64,000 bases of DNA from positions 1-64,000 of the forward strand of contig JASANC010004096.1 of the NCBI GenBank assembly GCA_030248135.1, written 5' to 3'. The translations under genes were made by a program, and so were the position numbers. Positions 22,949-33,233 of this stretch are shown here, one piece after another (positions within the stretch are counted from its first letter, which is position 1; every line of letters starts with the position of its first letter). Source of the stretch: Theristus sp. LFF4_11 (lineage: Eukaryota; Nematoda; Chromadorea; Monhysterida; Xyalidae). The notes under the pieces are model-generated. The model was not told the DNA's origin. It searched no databases and saw only the letters and a program-made list of their open reading frames with translations.

Positions 22949-24303
22949 ATGGCAGCCCGCGTGGCGCGCGCCCGCTCGCCGCCGCCGCACTGCTCGACGC
23001 GACTGGCCGTCAAGGCAAACTCGCTCGATGCAGGTATCGGTCGTTGTCGTTGGTGGACGCTGCGTTTTGTTTGCGAACAGTCCACGGAAACACCGTGTTC
23101 TGCTGATGAGACTGTTCACCCGCCACAGACGTTTTCGCCACTGGCTTCTGAGCATCACTTGACGGCTTTTAGCTTTTTTTACCGTATGTAACAGTGGAAG
23201 CGGAACACATGTAGCCTGGCGGCAATCGGTTTAGCTTTAAGCCGATTCATATTGTATTCGGAGACTTGTTGCGGCGAAAACTGCCAGAATAAAATAATGG
23301 ACGTGCATGTTCGCGAATAAACGGCAGCAGTAAAATCATCAAAGCAATTTCAGACGGCATGTTTTATGACTGATGTTCACACAATGCATTCGTTTTCCAT
23401 CAGTTGCCGCGTCAAGTGGCCAGAGCCGCCGCTGGACGCTCAGCAACAAGTCCCCTCCGAACGGCTCTGGAATGTCGTCAACTAGTGACAACAGTACAGT
23501 GTCAGTATTCTCGGTCAATTCTCAATACAGTGTCAGTGCTCATTACAGTCGAACTCTAAATTATAGAGAATCAGCGTCCTCGTTTGTGCTCACGTGTGTG
23601 CGGAAATCGCTGTGGGGGGCGGAGTTTGGGTTGCACAGACACCAGCCAATCAGCTGATTGCCTATGATTTAGAGTTCGACCGTAGTTTACCATAACGCCA
23701 CACGAAGTGCCTGTCACAACCACACACACAGAGACGCAGCGCATCCTGCAGCGTTACGCGTCGCTCTCGCATCCGGACTCGCCGACGACCATCGCCGAGT
23801 CGTCGACGTCGTCGTCGTCGAGGACGACCGCGAAAACACGTCGCGCCCTCTTCAGCAAGCATCGCAACGCGCGCTCGGAGCGTAGCCGTCTGCTGAGCAC
23901 CAGCCAGGGCACGCCGCCGTCGAGCCGGTTGACGATGCTCCGCTCGACCACACGATCGACGAGCAAGTCACGCTCGAGCTCGTCAGTGTTCGCGCGACTG
24001 CGCACCCGACTGACGACGCGAACGTCGAGCGGACTCGACGACACCGAGGACGAACCGTTCAGCGGCGGCGGCGCCACGCCGCGCACGTCGAAGTCGGCGC
24101 GATTCTTTCGCTTTCCGTCGCGCAGTCGCAGCAACGCACGCGGGTCGGACAACAACAACGACGACGGCGCCACTGCGCTGTGCCGGAAACGTCGCCCGAA
24201 GTCTGCCGCTGGGGGACGCGCCGTCTCCTCCGTGAACCTGCTCACGGTCGACGCCGACGACGACGAGCACGTGCCCGCGACGCCGCACTCGTCGCGCTTT
24301 TGA
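22949..24303 (+). CDS. Ser/Arg/Thr-rich protein of unknown function (3 exons)
   Basis: Exons 22949-23033, 23404-23493 (a donor at 23484 is also in phase) and 23708-24303 join in phase to 256 codons. The exons are GC-rich relative to the flanking DNA and avoid stops in this frame for 198 codons. The protein is dominated by Ser, Arg and Thr (runs such as SSTSSSSRTTAKTRR near the middle), with basic stretches and an acidic patch DADDDEH near the C terminus. No domain, signal peptide or membrane segment is visible; it looks intrinsically disordered. A transposon (23544-23684) fills most of intron 2. The reverse strand of exon 3 is also open for 235 codons but lacks a spliceable context, so I prefer this strand. 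Further 5' exons are possible. Confidence 0.5.
23544..23684. mobile_element. TA-flanked MITE with CAGTCGAACTCTAAA ends
   Basis: Inverted ends TACAGTCGAACTCTAAATTA and TTTAGAGTTCGACCGTA. The interior includes GGCGGAGTTTGGGTTGCACA and AGCCAATCAGCTGATTG, shared with 53667-53833 and 48893-48978. Tc1/mariner-type MITE lying between the second and third exons of the Ser/Arg-rich gene, ending about 20 bases before the acceptor. Confidence 0.85.
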
Positions 24304-24938
24304 CGAGCGGTTTTTTTGTCGAATGTGTGGCATGTGCAGTCGAATGCCAGGCGAATGAGGCACACTCTGGCGAATGTGCAACATCGGAAATTGAACACTG
24401 GCAATGGGAATGAAGTCTTTGACGAGCTCGTCGTCCTCACCGTGCCCCGAGTTCTTGACATTGAATTTCGATATTATGTCGATATTTTTTGACTTTTTTT
24501 CACTCGTTGTGCTGATCTGTTGCTGCTATTGCATATTGACACTGAGCTTTCCATGTTCCATTATTCAGGTTGTCTGGATCCTGGAGTACCCCTCCCTGAA
24601 AATAACTGTGTCCACTCACACCTCATAATCGACCGTGTTTTCTCTCTTCATACTTCTACCGGTTTTATTCTCAGTTTCAGTTTCATCGCTCATTGTTTTG
24701 AACTGAGTTTGCCAGATGTAATAAATGATATGCTAAAGTAAAGCTTCCGTGTTCTTACTGCAAAAATGACACGGGCACAAAAGAACAATCAAACAGTGAT
24801 CAGACGTCAAGAGAAACTTCTATTAAGTTTTTCTTGTTGCCAAATAGCCAGTAAAATGCTGCGCCGTTCATGCAGTCGTGTCATCGAGCCATTCAAAAAC
24901 TTATAGAAACCGCATTTCTTTCTTCCAATAGAAGCGAA

Positions 24939-26407
24939 ATGTCGCACAAACGCAAGGAGCGCCGATGGTTCAACGGTTTCTCGAGTAAACGACGCAAATT
25001 CGCGGGTGGCGGCGGCGACCACCGAAGTAACGTCGACTCCGCCTCCTTTGATTCGGTGCTGGAGATCGGCGCGCGCGGCTTTCTGTTCACGTTCGCCGGT
25101 CGAAATCCGAATCCAAAGTGGGCGGTGACTGAAGCGAAACGATTACTGGAGACCTACGACGAACGACTGAAACCGGTACACGTGATTTGCGGTTGTGCAT
25201 GTGATGTGGTTTGCGTTGAAGGCACTGAAAGTCATATAAAGCGGCATTCATGAAGCACTATTTAGTGAGCGCGTAGCAGTTTTTTTAACACAGCAACGCG
25301 TCACTTAATGAATGCCGCTTAAGTTGGCTGTGTACTGGTGTGGAACTTGTTTCCTTGTTTGTGCGTTTGCCTGGTGCTTAATATGCCGACGAATAGAACG
25401 ACAACCTGCGTTGGTTATACTAACAAATGGTTTTACATCTGTCTGGCTTCATCAAACTTCCGAGACTGTCAAAGTTACAAACGATTTTGTTGCACATTGA
25501 CGAGGACAACTAATCAACGATCAACAATGATATCAACGGGTCCAATTTAGGAGTAGAATTTTCAGCGTTTCAAATCGAAAGAAATCAATCGATATTTCAG
25601 GAGCACCTTGAGAAAGACGAAACGAAGTCCGCTGAGCCCGAAAACGCCAACGCCGAATCGCAGAACGCAACCGAAGTCAGCGAACGAGAACGACCAGAGA
25701 CAACCAGCGGCAGTAACAATGAGTTGGAGGGAGCAAAGCAAAACGATCGAAATAATGATAGCGCTGCGTCGGGCGATTCCGATGAGAGTGCTGACGAAGA
25801 TGAGGCCGACTGCCTGAGCAGGGAAATCGGCCAGATGAAAAACGAAGCAACGGCGAACCGAAGTGCGAGTTTCGGTCGATTCCGCAAACTGCCGTGTCGC
25901 GTCAAGAATCTCGTCATTCTGTCCGACGGCGGAGTGGCTGGTAAGGTGCTCGTCTGAAGACCGTTCACTTCAACAAGTCGTTTCTGTTCAATGTTGTCCG
26001 AAACAAACACACTGGCACACGTGTGATACTCCCGACTGTGCATCGGGGGGTGTATGCTGGAGTGTCCACCAAGGAGTGCGCGTGTCGCGTCGCGTCAAAA
26101 GCGTTGGCAAAGCATGGAATATCACCAAACGTGTTGAATAGAGTGCGCCGCACGATCCTTTGAGAACTTTGATTCGGTCCGTGCAAGAAAGCATTCGAAA
26201 AACTGATCATTGCCATTCGCAGACATCGCCGGTTTCGCGAGCAGCATCGTCAAAGACGTGCAGACGGGCGAGCGTGCATCGTTTCAGTGCCGTCATCTGC
26301 AGCGAATCGTGCCGTTCGACGCGTGCTGCAAGTCGTGGCCCGCAGAACTGCAGACCGCCATGGAGAAACTGTTGCCGCCGTACGGAATGATCGGTCTTAT
26401 GTTATAG
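24939..26407 (+). CDS. THUMPD1: THUMP domain protein THUMPD1/Tan1, apparently C-terminally incomplete
   Basis: Adaptor that presents tRNA to the NAT10/Kre33 acetyltransferase for N4-acetylcytidine formation at tRNA position 12. Exons 24939-25175, 25601-25940 and 26223-26407 join in phase. The first has a basic start (RKERRWFNGFSSKRRKF) and the family segment ARGFLFTFAGRNPNPKWAVT plus EAKRLLETY. The second has an acidic Ser/Glu/Asp linker and CRVKNLVIL. The third begins the THUMP fold (IAGFASSIVKDVQ, FQCRHLQRIVPFDACCKSW). At 253 residues it is about 100 short of the human protein (353): it stops after KLLPPYG, just where the family continues into the last strands and helices of the THUMP domain. 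Either a further exon lies beyond (a weak in-phase donor GTACGG sits at about 26383) or the end was lost; mobile DNA starts 82 bp downstream. Confidence 0.82.
25235..25322. mobile_element. Palindromic hairpin MITE, copy 3 of 5
   Basis: TAAAGCGGCATTCATGAAGC at the left and TTAATGAATGCCGCTTAA at the right; the right arm lacks part of the CTGCTTCATG motif. It lies 60 bases inside THUMPD1 intron 1. Confidence 0.85.
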
Positions 26408-26488
26408 TCGCATATCATGCGTTATTGTTCATGCAAATACGCCAAGGCTCAAGCGCATTGAAAAGTTGACACTTGATACGAGTCAATT

Positions 26489-26755
26489 TACAGTATAGCC
26501 GATTAAACATGGCAGCTTTTTTCAGGGTGCAAGGAGCGCGCGAATTTTGAATGAAAGAAAAAGAAGTTCAGAAACCAAATTGTATGCCAAATTTGACGCG
26601 TTTTTTAAGCTAATGGATTATCCGTATTATTCTGTTCATTCTTTCTCCCTTGCACACATGATTGGAAATTATGTTGGCATTTTTGAAAAAGACAACTCCT
26701 AGTCAGCGACTAATCCCGCCTTGATGGACTGCCTCATTTATTCGGCCATGCTGTA
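26489..26755 (+). mobile_element. TA-flanked MITE (TACAGTATAGCCGA ends), copy 1
   Basis: A 267-bp unit with inverted ends TACAGTATAGCCGA and TCGGCCATGCTGTA. Its near-identical reverse complement is 39228-39495. TA at both edges fits Tc1/mariner. It begins about 80 bases after the last recognisable THUMPD1 codon. Confidence 0.85.
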
Positions 26756-27007
26756 CAGAATTTCGCACATGATGTGATTTTAGACTAAACTGAAGAGGAC
26801 AATTGAAAAATATCTAGATAACTTCAAAATTTTTACGCTTTTCAACAAGCTTGTAAACAACAAACGCGGCGCAAAAATATGACTCTTATGTACTTGTATC
26901 CGTGTGTACCACATCAGAGACTTGAAAAGGTTGTCGAGCCAAGTCTTTCACTGCTTACACAAGGCCATATTCCTCTTTTTATATGCGTCTCCCGCATTTT
27001 TAGATAA
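26756..27007. mobile_element. Internally deleted copy of the TTATCTAAAAATGCG element
   Basis: CAGAATTTCGCACATG and following match the interior of the 1.03-kb Tc1-like element (14145-14235), then jump to its terminal 145 bases, ending CGCATTTTTAGATAA. About 780 bp are missing between. It directly abuts the inner end of the right inverted-repeat arm. Confidence 0.7.
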
Positions 27008-30000
27008 TCATGCGGATGCGCGAGCGAGCGTCAGCGAGCGGACAGCGCATCACGCATTATATGAGCCGTTATCCTCTCGCGCGCGTTTTTCAAATTTGCT
27101 CGCTTCCTCCAGCGAGCATAGTATAAGCCACAAACTTGGTTCTGTGCACACGAAACGAACACCCAAAGTTGTGCTTGGAGCCGCGAAAAAATTTTTATCC
27201 GACTACTTTTCATACGCTGTAGACACGAAAAACCTATTCTGAAAACAGTGTTACTTATTTTTCTATCTCTTTTTTTTTTCCGGTATGTCATCAACATGTG
27301 TTCGCGCTTTCAGTTTTTACCTGCGACACGTTCACAGTCTAGCAAGAATGTTTCCTGGGGTAATTTCATCCGTAGATTTGGAAAAATGGGTTAATTTTTT
27401 GCCCCGACCACTTTTTTGGGTAAAAATTTGGGCATTTTTAAAAGTTCGCAGCGTTTTCACCGGGTTTCAAGTGTTCGCCCTTTCAATTTTTAGCTGGGAC
27501 ACGTTCACAGTTGAAGAAAAATGTTTCCTAGGGTAATTTCATCCGTAGATTTGGAAAAATGAGTTAATTTTTTGCCCCGACCCCTTTTTGGGGTAAAAAT
27601 TGGGCTTTTTTGAAAGTTCGCAGGGTTGTCACCTGGTTTTAAGTGTTCGCCCTTTCAATTTTTAGCTGGGACACTTTCACAGTTGAACAAGAATTTTTCC
27701 TCGGGTAAATTCATCCGTAGATTCTGAAAATTTAGTTTATTTTTTGCCCGGGCATTATTTGGGTCAAAATTGTGCATTTTTTGAAAATTCGTAGCATTTT
27801 GACTGGGTATCATTTTTTCAGTCTTACAAATTTTGTCTGAGCTACGAAAAATAGCAGAAATGTTTAGTCCGTAGGAATTCAATACGCTGATCACGGATTT
27901 TGGGATAGTTTTCTTACGTGAGCAACTCTAGATGCTGAATCGTGACGATTTCGGGCGAATCGGCCGTGGAAGTTGGCGAAATCGGTCCAGAAACGAAAAA
28001 CAAAAAAAGGGTGTTTTCCAGGGTAATTCAATGCGCTGATCACGAATTTTGGGTTAGTTTTCTTACGCGAGCAACTCTAGATGCTGAATCGTGACGATTT
28101 CGGGCGAATCGGCCGTGGAAATTGGCGAAATCGGTCCAGAAACGAAAAACAAGAAAAGGGTGTTTTCCAGGGTAATTCAATGCGCTGATCACGAATTTTG
28201 GGTTAGTTTTCTTACGTGAGCAACTCTAGATGCTGAATCGTGACGATTTCGGGCGAATCGGCCGTGGAAGTTGGCGAAATCGGTCCAGAAACGAAAAACA
28301 AGAAAAGGGTGTTTTCCAGGGTAATTCAATGCGCTGATCACGAATTTTGGGTTAGTTTTCTTACGTGAGCAACTCTAGACGCTGAATCGTGACGATTTCG
28401 GGCGAATCGGGCGTGGAAGTTGGCGAAATCGGTCCAGAAACGAAAAACAAGAAAAGCGTGTTTTCCAGGGTAATTCAATGCGCTGATCACGGATTTTGGG
28501 TTAGTTTTCTTACGTGAGCAACTCTAGATGCTGAATCGTGACGATTTCGGGCGAATCGGCCGTGGAAGTTGGCGAAATCGGTCCAGAAACGAAAAACAAG
28601 AAAAGGGTGTTTTCCAGGGTATTTCAATGCGCTTATAACAAAATTTGGGTTAGTTTTCTTACGTGAGCAACTCTAGACGCTGAATCGTGACGATTTCGGG
28701 CGAATCGGGCGTGGAAGTTGGCGAAATCGGTCCAGAAACGAAAAACAAGAAAATGGTGTTTTCCAGGGTAATTCAATGCGCTGATCACGGATTTTGGGTT
28801 AGTTTTCTTACGTGAGCAACTCTAGATGTTGAATCGTGACGATTTCGGGCGAATCGGCCGTGGAAGTTGGCGAAATCGGTCCAGAAACGAAAAACAAGAA
28901 AAGGGTGTTTTCCAGGGTAATTCAATGCGCTGATCACGGATTTTGGGTTAGTTTTCTTACGTGAGCAACTCTAGATGCTGAATCGTGACGATTTCGGGCG
29001 AATCGGCCGTGGAAGTTGGCGAAATCGGTCCAGAAACGAAAAACAAGAAAAGGGTGTTTTCCAGGGTAATTCAATGCGCTGATCACGAATTTTGGGTTAG
29101 TTTTCTTACGTGAGCAATTCTAGATGCTGAATCGTGACGATTTCGGGCGAATCGGCCGTGGAAGTTGGCGAAATTGGTCCAGGAACGAAAAACAAGAAAA
29201 GGGTGTTTTCCAGGGTAATTCAATCCGCTGATCACGAATTTTGGGTTAGTTTTCTTATGTGAGCAACTTTAGATACTGAATCGTGACGATTTCGGGCGAA
29301 TCGGCCGTGGAAATTGGCGAAATCGGTCCAGAAATGAAAAACGAGAAAACGGTTTTTCCAGGGTAATTCAATGTGCTGATCACGGATTTTGGGTTAGTTT
29401 TCTTGTATGAGCAACTCTAGATACTGAATCGTGACGATTTATGGTGAATCGGCCGTGGAATTTAGCGAAACCGGTCCAGAAATGAAAAACAAGAAAACGG
29501 TGTTTTCCATGGTAATTCATTACGCCGATCACGGCTTTTGGGTCAGTTTTTCTTTTGTGAGCGATTCTAGGTACTGAATCGTGACGATTTTGGGGAATCG
29601 GCCGTAGAAATGGCATAGGAGAAATCGGCCTAAAAAACGAAAAATGAAAAACCTAAGTTGACCGGGGTTTAGAAGAATGTGTGACCAACGAATTGTGATT
29701 TTGGTCCGACCTTCGGGGCTTATGTAAAAGTCAGAATATTATCTAAAAATGCGTGAGACGCATATAAAAGAAGGAATATGGCCTTGTGTAAGCAGTGAAA
29801 GACTTGGCTCGACAACGCTTTTCAAGTCTCTGATGTGGTACACACGGATACAAGTACATAAGGGTCATATTTTTGCGCCGCGTTTGTTTGTTTTTTTTGA
29901 AGCATGCCCCCCACCGATTCCGGAAACCCGAAGGTACCAAACTCCGGTGGGATTGGGGAATGGACGGCTCACCATCCCGTGGAACCAATACCCTCGGCAT

Positions 30001-30768
30001 GTGAGGGGGGCAGCCTCTAAGCCCCGCTCTGTCCTGGGGGCACCAGTGATCTTAGCCCGATTTCGGTTTCGGTGGCCTGCGGTCGCTATATCCCCGGAGG
30101 GCAGCGAATCCGAAGGTTTTCGTTTTCGTTTTCGTTTTTCTGAAAAGCGTAAAACTTTGAAGTTATTTTTTAATTGTTCTCTTCGATTTAATCTAAAATC
30201 ACGCCATGTGCGAAATTCTGTAAATTCTGTGCAAAAACAGAAAAATTAGAGATTGCAAAACATTGTTGCATGTAGCTTTTTCGTTGTTGTTAACGTACGC
30301 ACCGCTGTGTACACACCAGCACCAGTGACAAAAAGGAGTTGTCTTCCGTTGATTTTTACCTTTTTTACCGGTGTCACCTTCAACTAGTGTGGCAGGATAA
30401 ACCGTCTGTCCCGTGAGTCATTGCCTTTGCCACAGGAGACCTTGCGTTCCGCAATGCTTCTGCGATACAATTTGTCCTGAACAAACCAGTGTCAGCGAGC
30501 TAAAGTCTGATTGTTATTTTAGTAGTTTTAGTGGTCGCTAAATGCCCGAAATCCGCAAATGTGAAAGGTCATTTGTCTACAATACAAAGCACGAGGGTTG
30601 CCATGTGCAACCGAAATCATAAATAAACGCGCAAAAATATGACTCTTATGTACTTGTATCCGTGTGTACCACATCAGAGACTTGAAAAGCGTTGTCGAGC
30701 CAAGTCTTTCACTGCTTACACAAGGCCATATTCCTTCTTTTATATGCGTCTCACGCATTTTTAGATAA
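27008..30768. repeat. Right arm of giant inverted repeat
   Basis: Reverse complement of 13603-17970 without the 894-bp insertion. It contains the ~850-bp block (27008-27895), the 149-bp array (about 27890-29620) and the Tc1-like copy (29739-30768). Array units in this arm have a few private substitutions (for example at 28621-28640), so the two arms are not simply the same sequence read twice. Confidence 0.85.
29739..30768. mobile_element. Tc1/mariner-like non-autonomous element, right copy
   Basis: A 1030-bp reverse-complement copy of 13603-14633 with the same ~145-bp inverted ends. The inner edge has the TA flank (29737-29738); the outer edge is followed by TTGTTT rather than TA, so the outer junction differs from that of the left copy. 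Confidence 0.8.
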
Positions 30769-30821
30769 TTGTTTATTGATTATTTTTTATTTATCACTTT
30801 ATTGATTTGATTTTATGATAT

Positions 30822-30912
30822 GAAGGGTGGGGGGGGGGGGTGTGTTGGGGGGGGGGGGGGGAGGGGGGGTGGGGGGGGTTGTTTTGTGTTTTTGGGGTGG
30901 GGGGGGGTTTTT
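30822..30912 (+). repeat. G-rich tract with G-quadruplex potential
   Basis: About 85 bases with G runs of 7 to 13 separated by one to a few T or other bases, located 55 bp outside the right inverted-repeat arm. It sits between the arm and the lectin-like fragment. Confidence 0.85.
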
Positions 30913-30929
30913 GAGACGCCGGCTCTATG

Positions 30930-31147
30930 GGCAGTATCGGTCTGCCCTGCGACCACCAGAACCAATTGCCAGACGGCTCGTCGCTTGTGTTCGTCTGCGC
31001 CGCTGCCACCCAACCAAAAAAGTCGTTATACCCGTTCGCTGCCTTTGCGTTGGAAATTTTTAACAGACTGCCACGAATAATTTTTAGTTTCACAGAACAG
31101 TCACTCTCAGAGCGTCCACTGAACATTTTCCTGAACAATTTGTTCAC
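30930..31147 (-). pseudogene. C-type-lectin-like domain fragment
   Basis: The reverse strand reads GSLLKISNAKAANGYNDFF, then GWVAAAQTNTSDEPSGNWFW and WSQGRPI, the order and spacing of the middle of a C-type lectin-like domain (a G-x-L-hydrophobic-x-I-x-N segment, a WIG-like strand, then a D...G-W-x-W-S-x-G turn). The following WND-Cys part is missing: the frame runs into the C-rich tract and then the inverted-repeat arm. An acceptor-like TTCAG lies just upstream. I take it as a fragment of a lectin gene cut off by repeat insertion; a living gene with exons elsewhere is not excluded. The similarity is by eye only. Confidence 0.42.
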
Positions 31148-31199
31148 TCCGCGCCACTGGGCAGCAGAGCAAAATCCATAGCCGCTCTTTGCTTTGTGT

Positions 31200-33233
31200 A
31201 GCTTTCAATGGAATAAATAACTTTTAAAAGTGGATGTTGGCATTGTGTTGAGCCTGGTTTTAAATGAAACTGTTGTGCAACACGCACTGCAATGGGGATG
31301 GGACCTTGGAGAAAACATGTTAGTTGACGGTGGCTTCCGGACCTTCCACCACTTTTTCCTTAGACAAAGCTGAAAAACATCTATAAGAAAGGCCAGGCCG
31401 TATTTCACTCGCCTTCAAAGTCAATATGTTTTCAACCGCGTCACTCTGTATTATCGCTAGTTGTCCGGCTGAAAGATTTAAAAAAACTCAAAATTGGAAT
31501 CTCGATTTGGTTCCATATTGGTTTTTTAGTGTTGCCGATTAAAAATACGTAAACTGACTGCCTAAATCGCCGACAGGAGTATTTTCGCAGAACACAGTAG
31601 CGTCGGTAAAGCTCTTGGTTGGTGACATATAGAGGATGCAGGTTTCGTTGAAGTAGAACGAAAACTGGACATTGGAACTGGACGTGGCAGATGCGCAGTT
31701 CGTTGCGAGATCTTTGACAAAAAAAGTTGCTTTCAGTATTTTTAAATTAAAATTTTCAGCTCAAGAAAAACTGTGTCTGTAACTGACACGTGACAGAACA
31801 TCTGACGTAGTTTCTGTCATGAGATATAAGATGATTGCGCTGAGAAAAAACGGGGCTACGGAAATCGCATTCAAGTGGGTTGTAGGCGTTTCAACAGCCG
31901 CTTTGGTAGCCCCCGTTCTCTTAGTGCACGCACACGCTGCGAAAGTGCTGAAAAACGAAAAAACGGAGAAAAAACTGCAACTGAAAGTGAATGGAGTGGC
32001 CTACCACAGATGGCGAATTTCAGGCGCCAAACAACATTGGCGAACAGTAAAATCATCAAATGTTGTTCTGTCATCGCGATGTTCGCTGGCACAAAAAATG
32101 TGGGTGCGGTTTGGCTGATACTGTCTAGAATAACTGTGAATTAGAATGAATCTGTCGCACTGATTTTATAATGCTAGAAGTGTGGGAGAAGCCAAAACTT
32201 ACAATACCGTAAAGTCTTGCATATAAGGTCTCCTTATGTATATTTGAAAATCAAAAATTTCTGAAAAAAGTGGAATTTCGTGTGACAACCTTATAAGTGG
32301 GAGGAGGTCTTATAAAGCAAACATTGGGAATTTCGGGCCTTATAAACGGGGTAGGATTTTGACCAAATCAAAATTTTGAATTTTTTGTTTTCCCGCCGTG
32401 TGACACTCCGCCCACTTTTGGGTGGGGGTCTTATAAGTGGGAGGAACCTTATATGCAAGACTTTACGGTATATGTGAAATTTGGTTCCGGGTTTTCTGAA
32501 ATTCAACGTTACCAAGCAACAATCAACAGACGCTACCGTATCAACATTTCTGCCCCCACCGTGTACACAATACAGTCTATCTGTCAAAAAACGCTCAGCA
32601 GAAATTTTAAAATTTGAAACAAAATTTCGTGTTATTGAAAAATTTTATTCATTAAGTTAATTACACTCGGATGATGGATGAGGATGACACATGAATGTCC
32701 AGTAGTTTTTCAATACAGAACAGTTTTATGTATCAGAAAAGCTCATATTTTTGTGCGAATGTATTTTTATGTTGAAAGGATGCTATGATTATTGGTTTTC
32801 CAATTGTTTCAAGCAACTTTTTTTTACAATTTCAGTCGCGATGATTAATATGATCGATTTTGTGACCCCCGCCACCATTGTTTGTCAATCAATTTTTTAC
32901 AAATGTTCAGCCATACAGGCGTTGCTTAGAAATACTAAAAAGAGACAACGATTTTCTCAAATGAAAAACAAAACAAATTAAAAAACAATCACTGAGGTCA
33001 TTTCGCTTTGAATGTTGATCTGGTTTGGTTTTTCATCTGAATTTGCATCTGATCGAATGAATGGAGGAATGAATTCATTTGATTTCGGCAGAGGAACAAA
33101 ACCACACATGTTAGCCACTAGCGAGCAAACTGGCAAGCAATCCAACTAACTAGTTCAAACATTTTTGCAATTTACACAACAAAAATTTACAAACACTACC
33201 AAAAAGCACCGATTTCACGAAAGAACCATTCGG
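31200..33233. other. Noncoding interval with one MITE
   Basis: Between the lectin-like fragment and the last exon of the vWA gene. Short open stretches exist (for example 31819-32118) but have no family resemblance, splice context or codon bias. The only structured feature I see is the MITE at 32205-32470. Confidence 0.5.
32205..32470 (-). mobile_element. TACCGTAAAGTC MITE, copy 1 of 3
   Basis: A 266-bp unit with inverted ends TACCGTAAAGTCTTGCATAT and its complement. Contains CCGCCCACTTTTGGGTGGGG and repeated ACTTATAAG motifs. Opposite orientation to the copies at 34259-34524 and 41054-41319. TA at the edges. Confidence 0.9.

Noticed and set aside
23754..24461. 235-codon open frame on the minus strand
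   Set aside because: It is antisense to the Ser/Arg-rich exon and lacks splice context; the plus-strand reading joins two further exons in phase.
31819..32118. 99-codon open frame on the plus strand as the missing THUMPD1 end
   Set aside because: It shows none of the strand-helix pattern expected of the THUMP C-terminal half.
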